From Scytonema sp. UIC 10036 (GTDB taxonomy: Bacteria; Cyanobacteriota; Cyanobacteriia; Cyanobacteriales; Nostocaceae), in assembly GCF_009725235.1 (NCBI RefSeq), contig NZ_WJFC01000193.1:1-25484 (forward strand): a stretch of 25,484 bases of DNA, written 5' to 3'. Positions 11,470-20,690 of this stretch are shown in pieces. The notes under the pieces were generated by a model. It was not told where the DNA came from and made no database searches. It saw only the letters and a program-made list of their open reading frames with translations. A program made the position numbers and the translations under genes. Within the stretch, counting starts at the first letter, position 1, and every line of letters starts with the position of its first letter.

Positions 11470-14400
11470 ACGCAATCTCTCGGAAGATGTCTCTGCATCA
11501 TGTGAGGTCCATTGAGGCTAGTGGATGGAAGATGGATAGGCAGGACGCTAGGTGGCATCGCGGACGTACATCGGCGGCGATGTTAACCATGCTATCTATA
11601 CTAACAGAACTCGCTTCAACTCATGTAACTGCAATCAACGGGACAACTCTTCTTCTGTCCACACCCGTGTCGAGCAGTATTCACTATGGAGGGCCCTCGC
11701 GTTCTAGAGGTCATCTGACGTCTTGCGACATCGTTTCTTGTGTCGGCTCCAAAGGTGAACTCGCGATTTCTCTCCAAAAACGGAACGACTCTTTCTGCTT
11801 GACGCATCAATCGGGCTGAATTTGTCAATCTGAGCTTCTTTCAGATCGTAGCAATTCTCCCTTGCTCGTGCAAGAACGCTTAATCTCAGTCAATGACATA
11901 TGTTCCAGCTGTCCGACAGTCGTAATTCTGCTAGCACATAAACAAATTCTTTGACTTTTCTACCAAGCTCCACCCAAATCATCAGCTTCTCTTAGGGTGG
12001 CTGATTCGCGGACGTTGTGGCGATGTAGGGAGCGCCCGCGTAGTAGACGCGGGGACGGATGCGGTTCCGAGTGCGCTCCAGCTCGTAATTAATCACCTGT
12101 GTGTAATGTCGAGAAGCTGATGTCCTCCTAAAGACACCAGCGACGTTCCGACTATAAATACTGCCACACTCGTCCCGCCTGTGGCGTCTGTCATACAGTT
12201 CTTGCGCGGTCAATCACCGCAAGAGCACCCGTGTTGGCCCGAGAACATTGTCCGTAGTGAAGTGAAAGTTTGCACACGTCTTTTTGCTGAGCACCACTCT
12301 CCAAACTACGGTGCTCAGCATGCTGATGCGAGTAAGAGGCATATACTTCGTCTACGTTAATTGGTGCTCGGCGTGCACTCGAAAAATCGGAAAACCTCGC
12401 CACAAAAATCCGTCGGTAAGTCTATCTTCTAAACGAGGAAGATCTGGTGGAACCGGCGAGTTGTAGTGGGTCGTGTATCGTTCCCTGCACGGCGCAACTG
12501 GTTGTCAAGCCGCGCGCGATTCGTGACGTTCTGTACCGTGACGCGTCAAAACCACCCGGGTTGTACTACTTCTCCAGCGTGTCATTTTGTGTGAACTCTT
12601 CGTACTCGTGCTTAACTCGTTTTGTAAGCTTCCGTATTTTTTTGTAATCTGTGTGTCACGGTCGTTCAATTGGTGCTTTTTCTGCGGTTACACGACTTTT
12701 CTTCAGCTTGATTCTGATAAACTACGTTCGCCGTACTCTCTCACACATGAACTAAGTTGACCCATTGCATTCTTTCCTAGCGCCAATCTTATGGTGGGCT
12801 GCAGTTCTCGCAATGTCAAAGTTCTGGAGTTGGGACACTAGACCTGCTAGGCGCTAGAGGGGCTTTCGCACACGGTGTGTTGACGTCGTCCTGGCAGGAT
12901 ACGAACACGGAAAGCCTTACCCCGCCCCAACCGTTGGATCCACTTGAGTCAGCAGGACAGAGCATAACAGTGCCTCACCCAGCACGCATGGGTATATCTC
13001 AATGAACGCCGCGCTGCCTGCACGGCGTGTCAAACGCGCCTAGCGCGCCACAAAAATAGGTTTTCACTCAGTTTATCTCAGTATGTACAAAGTGGCCACT
13101 ATCATGTGAGGATTCGCGTTGTTCGGTACCTTATAACGCACGTAATAAATCGAGAATATCCATCGGTAGCCTGGTCACTGCGAATGAGCATTGTATGGCA
13201 GAAAATCACGCAATTAGAGTCGCCGCAAGGCCTAGGCACTCTGCTCTCGTGGCCGCCTTTGGTTGACGACAATTTCTGATTGGCAACTTCTATCGCGCCC
13301 AGCTGGCGGTCGCTGGCGGTTCTCTGAGGTGTCGGGCGAGTCCCCATTTGTCGCTCAAGACTTAGCGCCGGACGGGACTATCTACAGTAGCATTGCCATC
13401 TCTAACAACGCTCGCGTAGTTCCGGACTAGAACTGGTCTCCGATACTTGCGCTGTTGCATTTCTCGGCACAGTATACTTCGTGCGAACGCTTCCATTTAC
13501 CATTGCTTCAGTCTTAAACACCATATCCGGCAAAGATGCTGTACGGCGCTTCTTCGCTTAGCTTCCGCTGACTCGTCATACGGTGATATAGAACCGCGCT
13601 TCGAAAACCAGTTTATAAAATTTTTTCAAACTCCGTCTTCGCCGGTCTTAGGCACCCCTCGTCGCGCCTGGGCCCTGGAGTCAGATTATGGGCTGACAAC
13701 GGCTCAAGAAGGCGGCAGGTTTCGTGGCGAATGAGCCTAACTTTGTGTGGCTAGGAGGACAGTTGTGAGTTCTCTCGTGCCTGAAATGGTTTGAGCATCG
13801 TTCTTTTGCTCAATTGCTTGGTGCAGTCCATAGTACTCGCCGAACGGCGTACCCCGTGCAAGACAGGCCCCGACCCGTAAATTCCTCCCCGACGCGTCAA
13901 CAACTCCCGTCCATTGTCAGTCGTGACGAATAACGCGGTTACAGTCGCTATCACGTGCATAGACAGTCGTTTTTTGTGTGGCTTCGTTAATACCATTGGA
14001 ACAGAGAAGGTTGCTGAGGCCGGCAATGGACCTCTTTCGCTGGTTATGAAAGAAGAATAACAGTTCTGCGAATTCTTCGTCGAGCACGGCTTGCTGCCTC
14101 GTCGCTTTCGGCACACACGCCTCTCCGACATCCTTGCAACGGAACTACGAGCGGCTGTGGCAGACGTCGCTTCGTCGGGGCCTACGTTCACATGGAATGC
14201 TGCGTCTTTTTTCAGTGTGTGGAGAATTTCGGGCGCTCCTTGCGTGTTATCGAGACTGTTCTTGTGCGCTTGGTCTTTCGACTTGCCCGAGATAATGAGC
14301 GGTGTCCTGCTTGCATCCCAAATAAATCTACTTCGTCAATCACACAGTAGTTAAACGGGGCGCTGACCACATCCGCCCGGAGTCGCCATGTTATCCCGCA

Positions 14401-14964
14401 GGTAGTCAAAACCCACCTCACTGTTGGTGCCATAAGTGATATCGCAATCGTAATTCTTCTGCTTTCGCGTTGGCGTCATCGTTTGCTGAATCAGCCCCCA
14501 CCTCAATCCCAAGAAACGATGTACTGTCCCATACGATTCCGCGTCCACGACGGGCTAAGTAATCGTTCACCGTGATTACGTGAACGGCCTTTACCTGTAA
14601 GAGCATTTAAATTAACTTGGTAATTGTTGCAACTAGAGTTTTGCCCTCACCAGCTTCATCTCGGCAATTGCCTGAGTGGAGAATAATACCACCCAACTAA
14701 TTGACCATGCAAGTGAGCATGCCCTAACACTCTGGCTGCCTGCTTCCCGAACCACAGCAACGCTTCTGGTAAGATGTCATCAAGAGTTTTCGCCTTTGGC
14801 AAGAGCGCTGTTTAAAACTATCACCCCACTTCCTCTCGTCTTGCTTTAAAGCTGTCACACGAGGCTTTAATATCTTCCTCTAGAAGATTAATGTGTAAAA
14901 CTTAAGGTTGGTTATTTTTTTTTAAGTTTACGAAGCGTTTGGGCCCCAACAAAGTTTACCGCAT
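11470..14964 (-). pseudogene. secA: secA, preprotein translocase ATPase; right-arm copy, full length but broken by many indels
   Basis: This is the reverse-strand copy of the same secA. It is better preserved at some points than the left copy: NDYLARR with VHRFLG (about 14500-14580), [18 protein letters not shown] (about 14390-14450) and [10 protein letters not shown] (about 14330-14355, containing the Walker B DEVD). Further along come the EYGERSL and KAPID regions (about 12650-12750), the HESRxxDNQLRRA region (about 12470-12540), KVKEFVYVLAEL (about 11930-11960), YDLKEAQIDKFSPID (about 11810-11850) and MRQAER (about 11800). The span is again about 3.5 kb versus about 2.8 kb expected. Merging the two arms restores long stretches of a typical cyanobacterial SecA, so the underlying gene was probably intact. 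The start ATG (14962-14964) is by homology and the end is approximate. Confidence 0.85.
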
Positions 14965-15214
14965 GGCAGATTTGAACGAATTAAGGGGCCGGGAGCGAAG
15001 GATTGGGATTAATTATAACCTTAACCGAACAGTCTTAGTTTGAGATGGGTTAGTCCTGAAAAACTTGCTCAAAAAGCATTTAACAGCAATCAGATTTCCA
15101 CTGATTGGATTTGAATTGTTATCTAAATGTAAACTGTTTCAATATACATTTTGCTAGAGTTGAAGCACCAAAAGCCCACTGAGGAGGGTAGCGATTACCG
15201 CCTCCTTGGGGAGT

Positions 15215-15350
15215 AGGATTGGATTTGGGATTTGGGATTTGGGAATTTGGGATTGGGATTTGGGATTTGGGATTTGGGATTTGGGATTTGGGAATTTGGA
15301 TTTGGATTTGGGATTTGGATTTGGATTTGGGATTTGGGATTTGGATGGCG
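15215..15350. repeat. Low-complexity GGGATTT/GGATTT array (mirror of 745-875)
   Basis: Contiguous 6-7 bp units of TTTGGGA and TTTGGA. It is the reverse-complement counterpart of the left-arm array, with a slightly different unit count. No spacers, so not CRISPR. Confidence 0.8.
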
Positions 15351-15524
15351 TGGATTGGCGAACTCGATTTAACGCCTCCTTATTAAGGGCAAAATTTGGG
15401 GATTGGGGGTTGGTGGGATTGGGAATTGGAGCATTTACCCTTATCTCCTTGTCCACCTTGTTGCCCAATTCCGCTTCCCTAGCCCTACCCCCTATCCCTA
15501 CCCCTAATTCCCACATGCCTGTAA

Positions 15525-16055
15525 ATGACGATAAATTAAAGTCTGAGGCGGATGGATGACAAGGTGAGCCAAGTACCTATTGAACGGGCTTTGTAGCTAA
15601 CTTGAGGGTGTAAAGCTCTAAAATAACGGGAATTACCACACGCACATAGGGTATTTGTTCGTCTTCTAGCAATTGGGGACGGAGAGAAAGCAGAAAGATA
15701 CCGCCACACTAGGATACGTGGCGGATCGAGTAATGGTCGTTTGATTTTGTACATAGTACGTGGGTTGTGCGTCTCCAACAAATTTTTCCAATGTTTGGGA
15801 GGTAAAACAGCCGGCGGTAAAGCAAGTGACAATTGTGAGTGACACAATTTTTCCATATATCAGTTTTTCCATGCGACAATCTCCGCTGTGTTGTGTGCGC
15901 AGGAACGACATCACCGTGCCGACTCAGAAGAAGTAGGAAGCTTGCTTGGGCATGAGTTGCCATAGCTAAAAACCAACGCCATAGCCAAACTCCAAGCCAG
16001 AATGACTAAGAGGAACCCAAGCGGCTTTTTTCTTTAATTTTTGATTATTTGTCAT
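15525..16055 (-). pseudogene. Diheme-type cytochrome c, right-arm copy with several frameshifts
   Basis: Reading the minus strand from the ATG at 16053-16055, the N-terminus and hydrophobic anchor match the left-arm copy (69-521). The frame then breaks repeatedly by 1-2 bp insertions and deletions, and the first haem motif CSTCH is lost. The later segment DPPRILVWRYLSAFS is readable (about 15680-15725). The second haem segment CHPSASDFN appears in yet another frame (about 15530-15560). Downstream on the same strand lies the right-arm secA. Several changes are private to this arm, while others, such as those before the second haem, are shared with the left copy. Read noise is the likeliest cause. 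Confidence 0.8.
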
Positions 16056-16138
16056 TTGCAATATATTTTCATTTGTCAATAGCTATTTGTCATTGGGCAT
16101 TGGGGATTCTTTTTTTGTCCCACCCCACCCCTAACCCC

Positions 16139-16303
16139 CTAAATAGGGACAGAAACGCAAATAATCGTTTCCATCACGGTTTTTTGCCCTGCGTCTCCCC
16201 TCCTTCCACTAGGTATATTGCGATGGCAAAGAAGCATAAAGGTGCTAAGAATTAAGGTTAACGGGATCAATCGGGAATGGCGTAGTCTCTCCCTAGTAAA
16301 AAA
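16139..16303 (-). pseudogene. Frameshifted C-terminal tail of the MoxR-type ATPase gene
   Basis: Past the stop at 16304 the expected C-terminus of the MoxR family continues in other frames: LLGRDYAIPD (about 16265-16300), then a stretch resembling RYLAPYVLAHR (about 16205-16255) and ETII followed by VSVPI ending at TAG (16139-16141). A few single-base insertions explain the breaks. With this tail the protein would be about 305 residues, the usual size. The damage lies just outside the inverted repeat (which ends at 16120), so the poor-quality stretch is slightly longer than the repeat. Confidence 0.7.
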
Positions 16304-17065
16304 CTAGGCTTGCGTTGCTCGTTGTAAGGCAACAGTACCGCGAGGACTAACACCTAGTGTAATTTCTTCATCGTGTCGTGTTGCTCGCACTAATTCAAGA
16401 ATATACTGTTGTAGCGAAGTATTTACCTTGACTTTTGAACAGATTTGTTGTATTGATTGGACTTCTGCTAAAGAGATACACGGTTGTAAATCAGCAACGT
16501 TGACTCCATCTTGATGGCGTTGCAACATCTGAAGTTCTTCTGCTTCAGTAGGATAGCCGAGACTCAGGGACAGCATGAATCGATCCATCTGTGCCTCAGG
16601 TAGGGGAAAAGTACCTTGATATTCAATTGGGTTCTGAGTTGCAATGACGAAAAATGGCATGGGAACGTGACGAGAAACTCCATCCACCGTGACTTGATGT
16701 TCTTCCATCACCTCTAGCAAAGCTGATTGGGTACGAGGTGTGGCACGATTGATTTCGTCTGTTAGTAAGACATTAGCAAATACCGGACCCGGAAGAAAAG
16801 TAAATTCACCGCTTTTTGGATTCCAGATGTTAGTACCCGTAATATCAGTTGGAAGTAGATCGGGAGTACACTGTAATCTTTGAAACTTCGCATCAATGGA
16901 ACGAGCTAAAGATTTGGCGAGGAGGGTTTTGCCTACCCCAGGGACATCTTCCAATAAAGCATGACCACCTGCTAGCAGAGCAACTAGTACTAGACGTATT
17001 GGTTCAGCTTTACCAACAATCGCTAGTGCCAAGTTTTGTGTTAAAGCGTCAATTTTTTGTCTCAT
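16304..17065 (-). CDS. MoxR-family AAA+ ATPase (open part, C-terminally truncated by frameshift)
   Basis: The open frame gives 253 residues with a clear AAA+ core: Walker A GVGKT at 43-47, Walker B LLTDEINRA at 100-108, sensor 1 ATQNP at 142-146, an arginine-finger region near MDRF (160-163) and sensor 2 SPR at 240-242. MoxR ATPases are chaperone-like remodelers, often paired with von Willebrand factor A proteins that insert metals or activate enzymes; no such partner is visible here. The frame ends just after sensor 2, and the missing lid continues in other frames to 16139. The start is ATG at 17063-17065. ribF lies 115 bp upstream on the same strand, separated by an inverted pair of tandem repeats. 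The real gene is probably full length. Confidence 0.9.
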   Translation of the reverse strand: MRQKIDALTQNLALAIVGKAEPIRLVLVALLAGGHALLEDVPGVGKTLLAKSLARSIDAKFQRLQCTPDLLPTDITGTNIWNPKSGEFTFLPGPVFANVLLTDEINRATPRTQSALLEVMEEHQVTVDGVSRHVPMPFFVIATQNPIEYQGTFPLPEAQMDRFMLSLSLGYPTEAEELQMLQRHQDGVNVADLQPCISLAEVQSIQQICSKVKVNTSLQQYILELVRATRHDEEITLGVSPRGTVALQRATQA

Positions 17066-17081
17066 ATAGAAATTAGGGAAT

Positions 17082-17152
17082 TGTTAGTAGTTAGTAGTTA
17101 GTGGTTGGTAGTTAGTGGAACAATTAACCACTAACCACTAACCAATAACCCA
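17082..17152. repeat. Inverted pair of TTAGTGG-type tandem repeats between ribF and the MoxR gene
   Basis: GTTAGTA/GTTAGTG units (17082-17119) are followed, after a short AACAATTAA loop, by the complementary CCACTAACCACTAACC (about 17129-17144). The transcript could fold into a hairpin, but no T-run follows. The same unit type lies upstream of surE (20412-20450). Confidence 0.75.
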
Positions 17153-17180
17153 TTACAGTATTCCCACCCATCACTGAGAA

Positions 17181-18194
17181 CTAACCAGCCAAAAATGCTC
17201 TTGCCGCAATGCAGTCTTGTTGAATTTGTTGTTTTAGGGCTTCCAATGAAGAAAATTTTTTCTCAGGTCGTAAAAATTGTTCTAGCTGTACTGCTAGTTT
17301 TTTACCGTACAGATCGCCAGACCAATCAAATAAATGGATTTCTACGGATTGATACGTACCATTTACTGTTGGACGGTTACCTATATTCATCACGCCTAAG
17401 TAACTATCTTCTGGTGTGTTCAGTGTCTCACTGAGGGTGAAAACATGAACAGCGTATACCCCAAAACTTGGCAAAAATTTATCTTTTGGTAATTGTAGGT
17501 TGGCAGTGGGAAAACCAATTGTTCTACCAAGTTGTTGACCTCTGATGACATGACCTATTAGGGTATAAGGTCTTCCTAATAGTTTATTTGCTTGACGAAT
17601 ATCACCATTTTGCAGGACTTGACGAATAAGTGAAGTGCTAATGCGAGTCTGCCGATTGGAATCGCTGGCATCACTGTTGTCTGTCTTTTCAGAAGATGCA
17701 CAAGTTTCTAGAGGAACAATGGTGACGGGAATATCAAACTTGGCGGCAATGATTTGCAAATCCTTGGCAGTCCCACTACGATTTGAGCCAAAACAAAAAT
17801 CTTGCCCGACGCTAATCCGTTTGGCTTGTAATTGTTGGATGAGAATTTTTTCTACAAACTGTTCGGGAGTTAACGCAGACAATTCCTTATCAAAGGGTAG
17901 CAGTACTAATTGTTCTACCCCAAGCGATCGCAACTGAAAAATTTTTTCATCCAACGGTGTCAACCAAGTGCGGGCGAGACCCGTGAAAAATTCCTGAGGA
18001 TGGGGATTAAAGGTAACCACCGTTGAGTAGGCGTGTGAGGATGCCGTGACATCAGGCAATATGGGTTGAATAACCCGTTGGTGACCGCGATGTACGCCGT
18101 CAAATTTGCCCAGTGCAACACACGTTGGTGTTAGAGCCAGTTCGGTTGAAGAAGTAACCCACACAGAAAACCCATTTTGAGACAGATTTAGCAC
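17181..18194 (-). CDS. ribF: Bifunctional riboflavin kinase / FMN adenylyltransferase (FAD synthetase)
   Basis: RibF phosphorylates riboflavin to FMN and adenylates FMN to FAD in the cytoplasm. The 337-residue length is slightly above the usual 300-330. The N-terminal adenylyltransferase domain shows GKFDGVHRGHQ (29-39, the nucleotidyl-transferase HxGH-like site), VGQDFCFG (129-136) and TSLIR (187-191). The C-terminal flavokinase domain shows GRTIGFPTANL (223-233), MNIGNRPT (269-276) and the catalytic-region glutamate in SVEIHLFD (285). The open frame starts with GTG (18192-18194). No good ribosome site is visible, and no nearby ATG precedes the conserved domain, so I keep the GTG. The low-complexity SSEKTDNSDASDSN stretch (168-180) is an insertion between domain motifs. 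No FMN riboswitch is seen upstream. Confidence 0.95.
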   Translation of the reverse strand: MLNLSQNGFSVWVTSSTELALTPTCVALGKFDGVHRGHQRVIQPILPDVTASSHAYSTVVTFNPHPQEFFTGLARTWLTPLDEKIFQLRSLGVEQLVLLPFDKELSALTPEQFVEKILIQQLQAKRISVGQDFCFGSNRSGTAKDLQIIAAKFDIPVTIVPLETCASSEKTDNSDASDSNRQTRISTSLIRQVLQNGDIRQANKLLGRPYTLIGHVIRGQQLGRTIGFPTANLQLPKDKFLPSFGVYAVHVFTLSETLNTPEDSYLGVMNIGNRPTVNGTYQSVEIHLFDWSGDLYGKKLAVQLEQFLRPEKKFSSLEALKQQIQQDCIAARAFLAG

Positions 18195-18347
18195 GTCGAT
18201 TCTGGGATTTTTTTAGGAATGTTTAAGCTATCAGCGATGTAGCTATCGGATATCAACTTAATTATAATTGTCGGCTGATGACTGATGGCTAACGGCAAAC
18301 CGCTTGCAGTTGGCGGTTGAGCGTTTTTTGCTGAACAGCTGTTTGCA

Positions 18348-18371
18348 AAACGTGTGCGGAAAGCGCACACG
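18348..18371 (-). terminator. Possible rho-independent terminator after the MBL hydrolase gene
   Basis: A perfect 8-bp stem, CGTGTGCG (18351-18358) with CGCACACG (18364-18371) and a 5-nt loop. Read on the minus strand it is followed by TTTTGC, about 53 nt past the stop of the gene at 18424. The T-run is short. The surrounding 18195-18423 holds no supported gene; a 65-codon open frame there overlaps the ribF start and resembles nothing known. Confidence 0.5.
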
Positions 18372-18423
18372 CTTCTAATCACCAATCTAATCCAAAATCC
18401 TCCTTTGCTCCCTTAGTACACCT

Positions 18424-19320
18424 CTAAACAAAGAATTTCCTAACAGGAAAAGATTCTGATAAGGTAATAGGTACGGGAATCTGAAGTACCATGCCCTCAC
18501 GTGCCATCACAGCCCCCGGATATTTCTCTGCTGCTTCTTGAGCGACACGATCGAGAAATTCATCATCATGAGAGGGGTCGTGATGATAGATGACTAAAGT
18601 TTTGACATTAGCAGCTTGGGCTACTTTCACAGCTTCCTGCCAAGTAGAGTGCCCCCAACCAATTTTAGGTCTGGTTAGAGAATGGTATTCTTCATCAGTA
18701 TAAGTAGAATCATAGATGAGGATATCAGCATCACGAGCCAACTTCAGAACATTTTCATCTATTCTGTCAGGATAATGTTCGGTGTCAGTCACGTAAACAG
18801 CCGATCTTCCACGCCAGTTCACCCTGTATCCTACAGCTTCACCAGGATGGTTGAGAGGGGAAGTCTCCACAGTAATATCATTAATGTGTATTGCGTGCCC
18901 CGGTATCACATCACGAAAATTCAGATTCGCTTGCATGATTTGCAAGGGAACCGGAAAATTTGGATGCAGCATCTGGTCATTCAGACGTTGTTCTATGGTA
19001 GAGCCATCGGGAGCGATCGCACCATAGATATGAAACGTGTTTCCCATAATAAACCCAGGGCTAAAGAAGGGAAACCCTTGCATATGGTCCCAGTGGGAGT
19101 GGGTGAAGAAAATATGCGCTTCCACCGGCATTTTGGACAATAAAGATTGTCCTAAAACGTGTAAACCCGTGCCTCCATCAAAAATTAAGCGTTTGCCGCC
19201 CACTTGCATCTCAACGCAAGGGGTATTACCGCCATAACGAACGGTATTAGGTCCCGGACAGGGGATACTGCCGCGAACGCCCCAAAAATAAACGGAAAAT
19301 AAATTCTCTATCCTAGACAT
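18424..19320 (-). CDS. MBL-fold metallo-hydrolase (PhnP / cyclic phosphodiesterase-like group)
   Basis: This is a metallo-beta-lactamase-fold enzyme, probably a cytoplasmic phosphodiesterase or related hydrolase; the substrate cannot be told from sequence. Counting from the ATG at 19318-19320 it has 298 residues. The N-terminal GVRGSIPCPG (14-23) and YGGNTPCVE (29-37) are typical of this MBL subgroup. The metal site is seen as HSHWDHM (74-80), His158 in NHPGE, Asp179 in VTDTEH, and His247 in YHHD. The frame extends 11 codons further to a TTG at 19353, but the ATG lies just before the conserved part and is preferred. Neither start has a clear ribosome site. surE lies upstream on the same strand, 293 bp away, so a shared transcript is not evident. 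Confidence 0.9.
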   Translation of the reverse strand: MSRIENLFSVYFWGVRGSIPCPGPNTVRYGGNTPCVEMQVGGKRLIFDGGTGLHVLGQSLLSKMPVEAHIFFTHSHWDHMQGFPFFSPGFIMGNTFHIYGAIAPDGSTIEQRLNDQMLHPNFPVPLQIMQANLNFRDVIPGHAIHINDITVETSPLNHPGEAVGYRVNWRGRSAVYVTDTEHYPDRIDENVLKLARDADILIYDSTYTDEEYHSLTRPKIGWGHSTWQEAVKVAQAANVKTLVIYHHDPSHDDEFLDRVAQEAAEKYPGAVMAREGMVLQIPVPITLSESFPVRKFFV

Positions 19321-19386
19321 GAGTTTTACTTGCTGGACTGAGTGGGCGATCAATACAAAAAATTTTTACTTTAATTAATAAGTTTA

Positions 19387-19435
19387 TGCTGTCTTAAGGC
19401 TTTTTCTAGAGAAGAGACTTCTTGGGAAGACAGCA
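19387..19435. other. Stem-loop between surE and the MBL gene
   Basis: A perfect 9-bp stem, TGCTGTCTT (19387-19395) with AAGACAGCA (19427-19435), encloses a 31-nt loop that itself contains TCTAGAGA. It has no T-run, lies about 180 nt past the surE stop and about 70 nt before the MBL start. It could be a 5' leader structure or a repeat remnant. The rest of 19321-19613 is AT-rich and shows no gene. Confidence 0.4.
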
Positions 19436-19613
19436 CACCCTGCTAACACATTGTTTTTGTTTTTAGGAATGAAAAAACTTTTTAGCTTAATTTTCAGATC
19501 TTCAAATATTTATCTATGGTTTATCCTCAAAATCGACTCCTCACTTTATAACCTAAATTCTACCGAGTTGCATTTCGGCAACTAAATGGAGTTTTCCGTA
19601 TATTCAATAAACT

Positions 19614-20411
19614 TTACGGAAATTTAAATTCCCACTTAGATAACTCACTAAGACCTCGTGCATAGGTAAGATTGTATTGCAAAGGTGTTATACTGATATA
19701 GTTTTCACGGATAACGCGAACATCAATAGGTATATTCTGAGAAACATTCAAACCGATGGGTGGTTCAACGTCCTCCAAAACTTCACCAGTTAACCAATAA
19801 TAAGTTTTCCCACGAGGATCGACCCGCTTATCAAAAACATCGACATAACGTCGCACGCCTTGACGGGTAAGCTTCACGCCGGCAATCTCTTCCCATTTGA
19901 CAGGAGGAATATTGACATTAAGTAACATCAACTCCGGCAGGGGGTTTTTCTCAATTTGCCCTACTAAAATTTTGGCAAAGTCAGCAGAGGGTTGAAAATC
20001 CAGACTATTGCGGCTACCAAGACTGAAGGCGATACTGGGAATACCCTCAATTAAGCCTTCCATTGCTGCAGACACAGTACCAGAGTAGAGAATTTCAGTT
20101 CCCAAATTGGCACCATGATTAATGCCAGAAAGAACTAAGTCGGGTGGTGATTCCAGCAAAGCCCACAGAGCCAATTTAACACAGTCAGAAGGAGTCCCAT
20201 CACAAGCCCAAGCCCTGACAGTTGGATGAAAGAGAGATTCCACGATTTCGGCGCGGATCGGCTGGTGTAGCGTTAACCCATGTCCGGTAGCGGAACGTTC
20301 CCGATCCGGGCAAACTACATTTACATCGTGACCTGCTTCCGCTAAGGTGTTGGCAAGAGTACGAATACCTAGAGATGAAATACCATCATCATTACTAATT
20401 AGTAGTTTCAT
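19614..20411 (-). CDS. surE: 5'/3'-nucleotidase SurE
   Basis: SurE removes phosphate from nucleoside monophosphates and is linked to stationary-phase survival in other bacteria. The 265 residues match the family length. The metal-binding residues are visible: DD at 8-9 in LLISNDDG, Ser40 in [10 protein letters not shown] (36-45), and Asn98 in [10 protein letters not shown] (95-104). The [12 protein letters not shown] segment (71-82) is also characteristic. The start ATG (20409-20411) begins the conserved MKLLISNDD and is certain. Tandem TTAGTGG-type repeats touch the start codon, so no Shine-Dalgarno sequence is available. The gene is divergent from pheS with 276 bp between them. Confidence 0.96.
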   Translation of the reverse strand: MKLLISNDDGISSLGIRTLANTLAEAGHDVNVVCPDRERSATGHGLTLHQPIRAEIVESLFHPTVRAWACDGTPSDCVKLALWALLESPPDLVLSGINHGANLGTEILYSGTVSAAMEGLIEGIPSIAFSLGSRNSLDFQPSADFAKILVGQIEKNPLPELMLLNVNIPPVKWEEIAGVKLTRQGVRRYVDVFDKRVDPRGKTYYWLTGEVLEDVEPPIGLNVSQNIPIDVRVIRENYISITPLQYNLTYARGLSELSKWEFKFP

Positions 20412-20450
20412 GGTTAGTGGTTAGTTGTTAGTGGTTAGTTGTTAGTGGTG
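20412..20450. repeat. GGTTAGTG/GTTAGTT tandem repeats abutting the surE start
   Basis: Alternating GGTTAGTG and GTTAGTT units fill the 39 bp directly before the surE ATG. Beyond them is a small hairpin, AGGCG-TCT-CGCCT (20457-20469). The divergent surE/pheS promoters must lie in 20451-20622; I could not single out -10 or -35 boxes with confidence. Confidence 0.8.
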
Positions 20451-20622
20451 TAGAAGAGGCGTCTCGCCTGTCATCTTTAGTGGTTACTGGTCACTGATTA
20501 AGCAAGAATCTCATATAATAGTTTAGTCCTGGGTGCTAGAAAACAACAGTTTGGCTTTGACTGCTGTCTTTGCTCGTGGATGCCATACTAACGTCATTCG
20601 TTCTTTGCAAATAACTTTTGAC

Positions 20623-20690
20623 CAATGACAAATGACCAATGACAAATGACCAATGACAAATGACCAATGACAAATGACAAATAACAAATG
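20623..20690. repeat. Four perfect 14-bp tandem repeats running into the pheS start
   Basis: CAATGACAAATGAC is repeated four times exactly (20623-20678), followed by degenerate units that end in the pheS ATG at 20688. The array occupies the place where a ribosome site would be expected. Confidence 0.9.

Larger units (their letters stand above)
8082..16120 (-). repeat. Right arm of the giant imperfect inverted repeat
   Basis: Reverse complement of the left arm, carrying second noisy copies of secA and of the cytochrome c gene on the minus strand. It joins directly to the clean chromosome-like sequence on the right, so this arm probably represents the true orientation of the locus. Near the centre, CCTCGTCAGT (8051-8060) faces ACTGAAGAGG (8104-8113), leaving essentially no unique spacer. 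Confidence 0.95.

Noticed and set aside
11016..11819. Open frames of 180 codons (minus) and 221 codons (plus) near 11.0-11.8 kb
   Set aside because: They overlap each other on opposite strands, resemble no family, and cover the noisy C-terminal part of the right-arm secA and its spacer. The left arm does not keep either frame.
16049..16255. 68-codon plus-strand open frame ending in MAKKHKGAKN
   Set aside because: It lies antisense to the frameshifted MoxR tail and the repeat leader of the cytochrome gene; the minus-strand reading explains this DNA better.
18188..18385. 65-codon minus-strand open frame upstream of ribF
   Set aside because: It overlaps the ribF start, crosses the terminator-like hairpin, and has no recognisable features.
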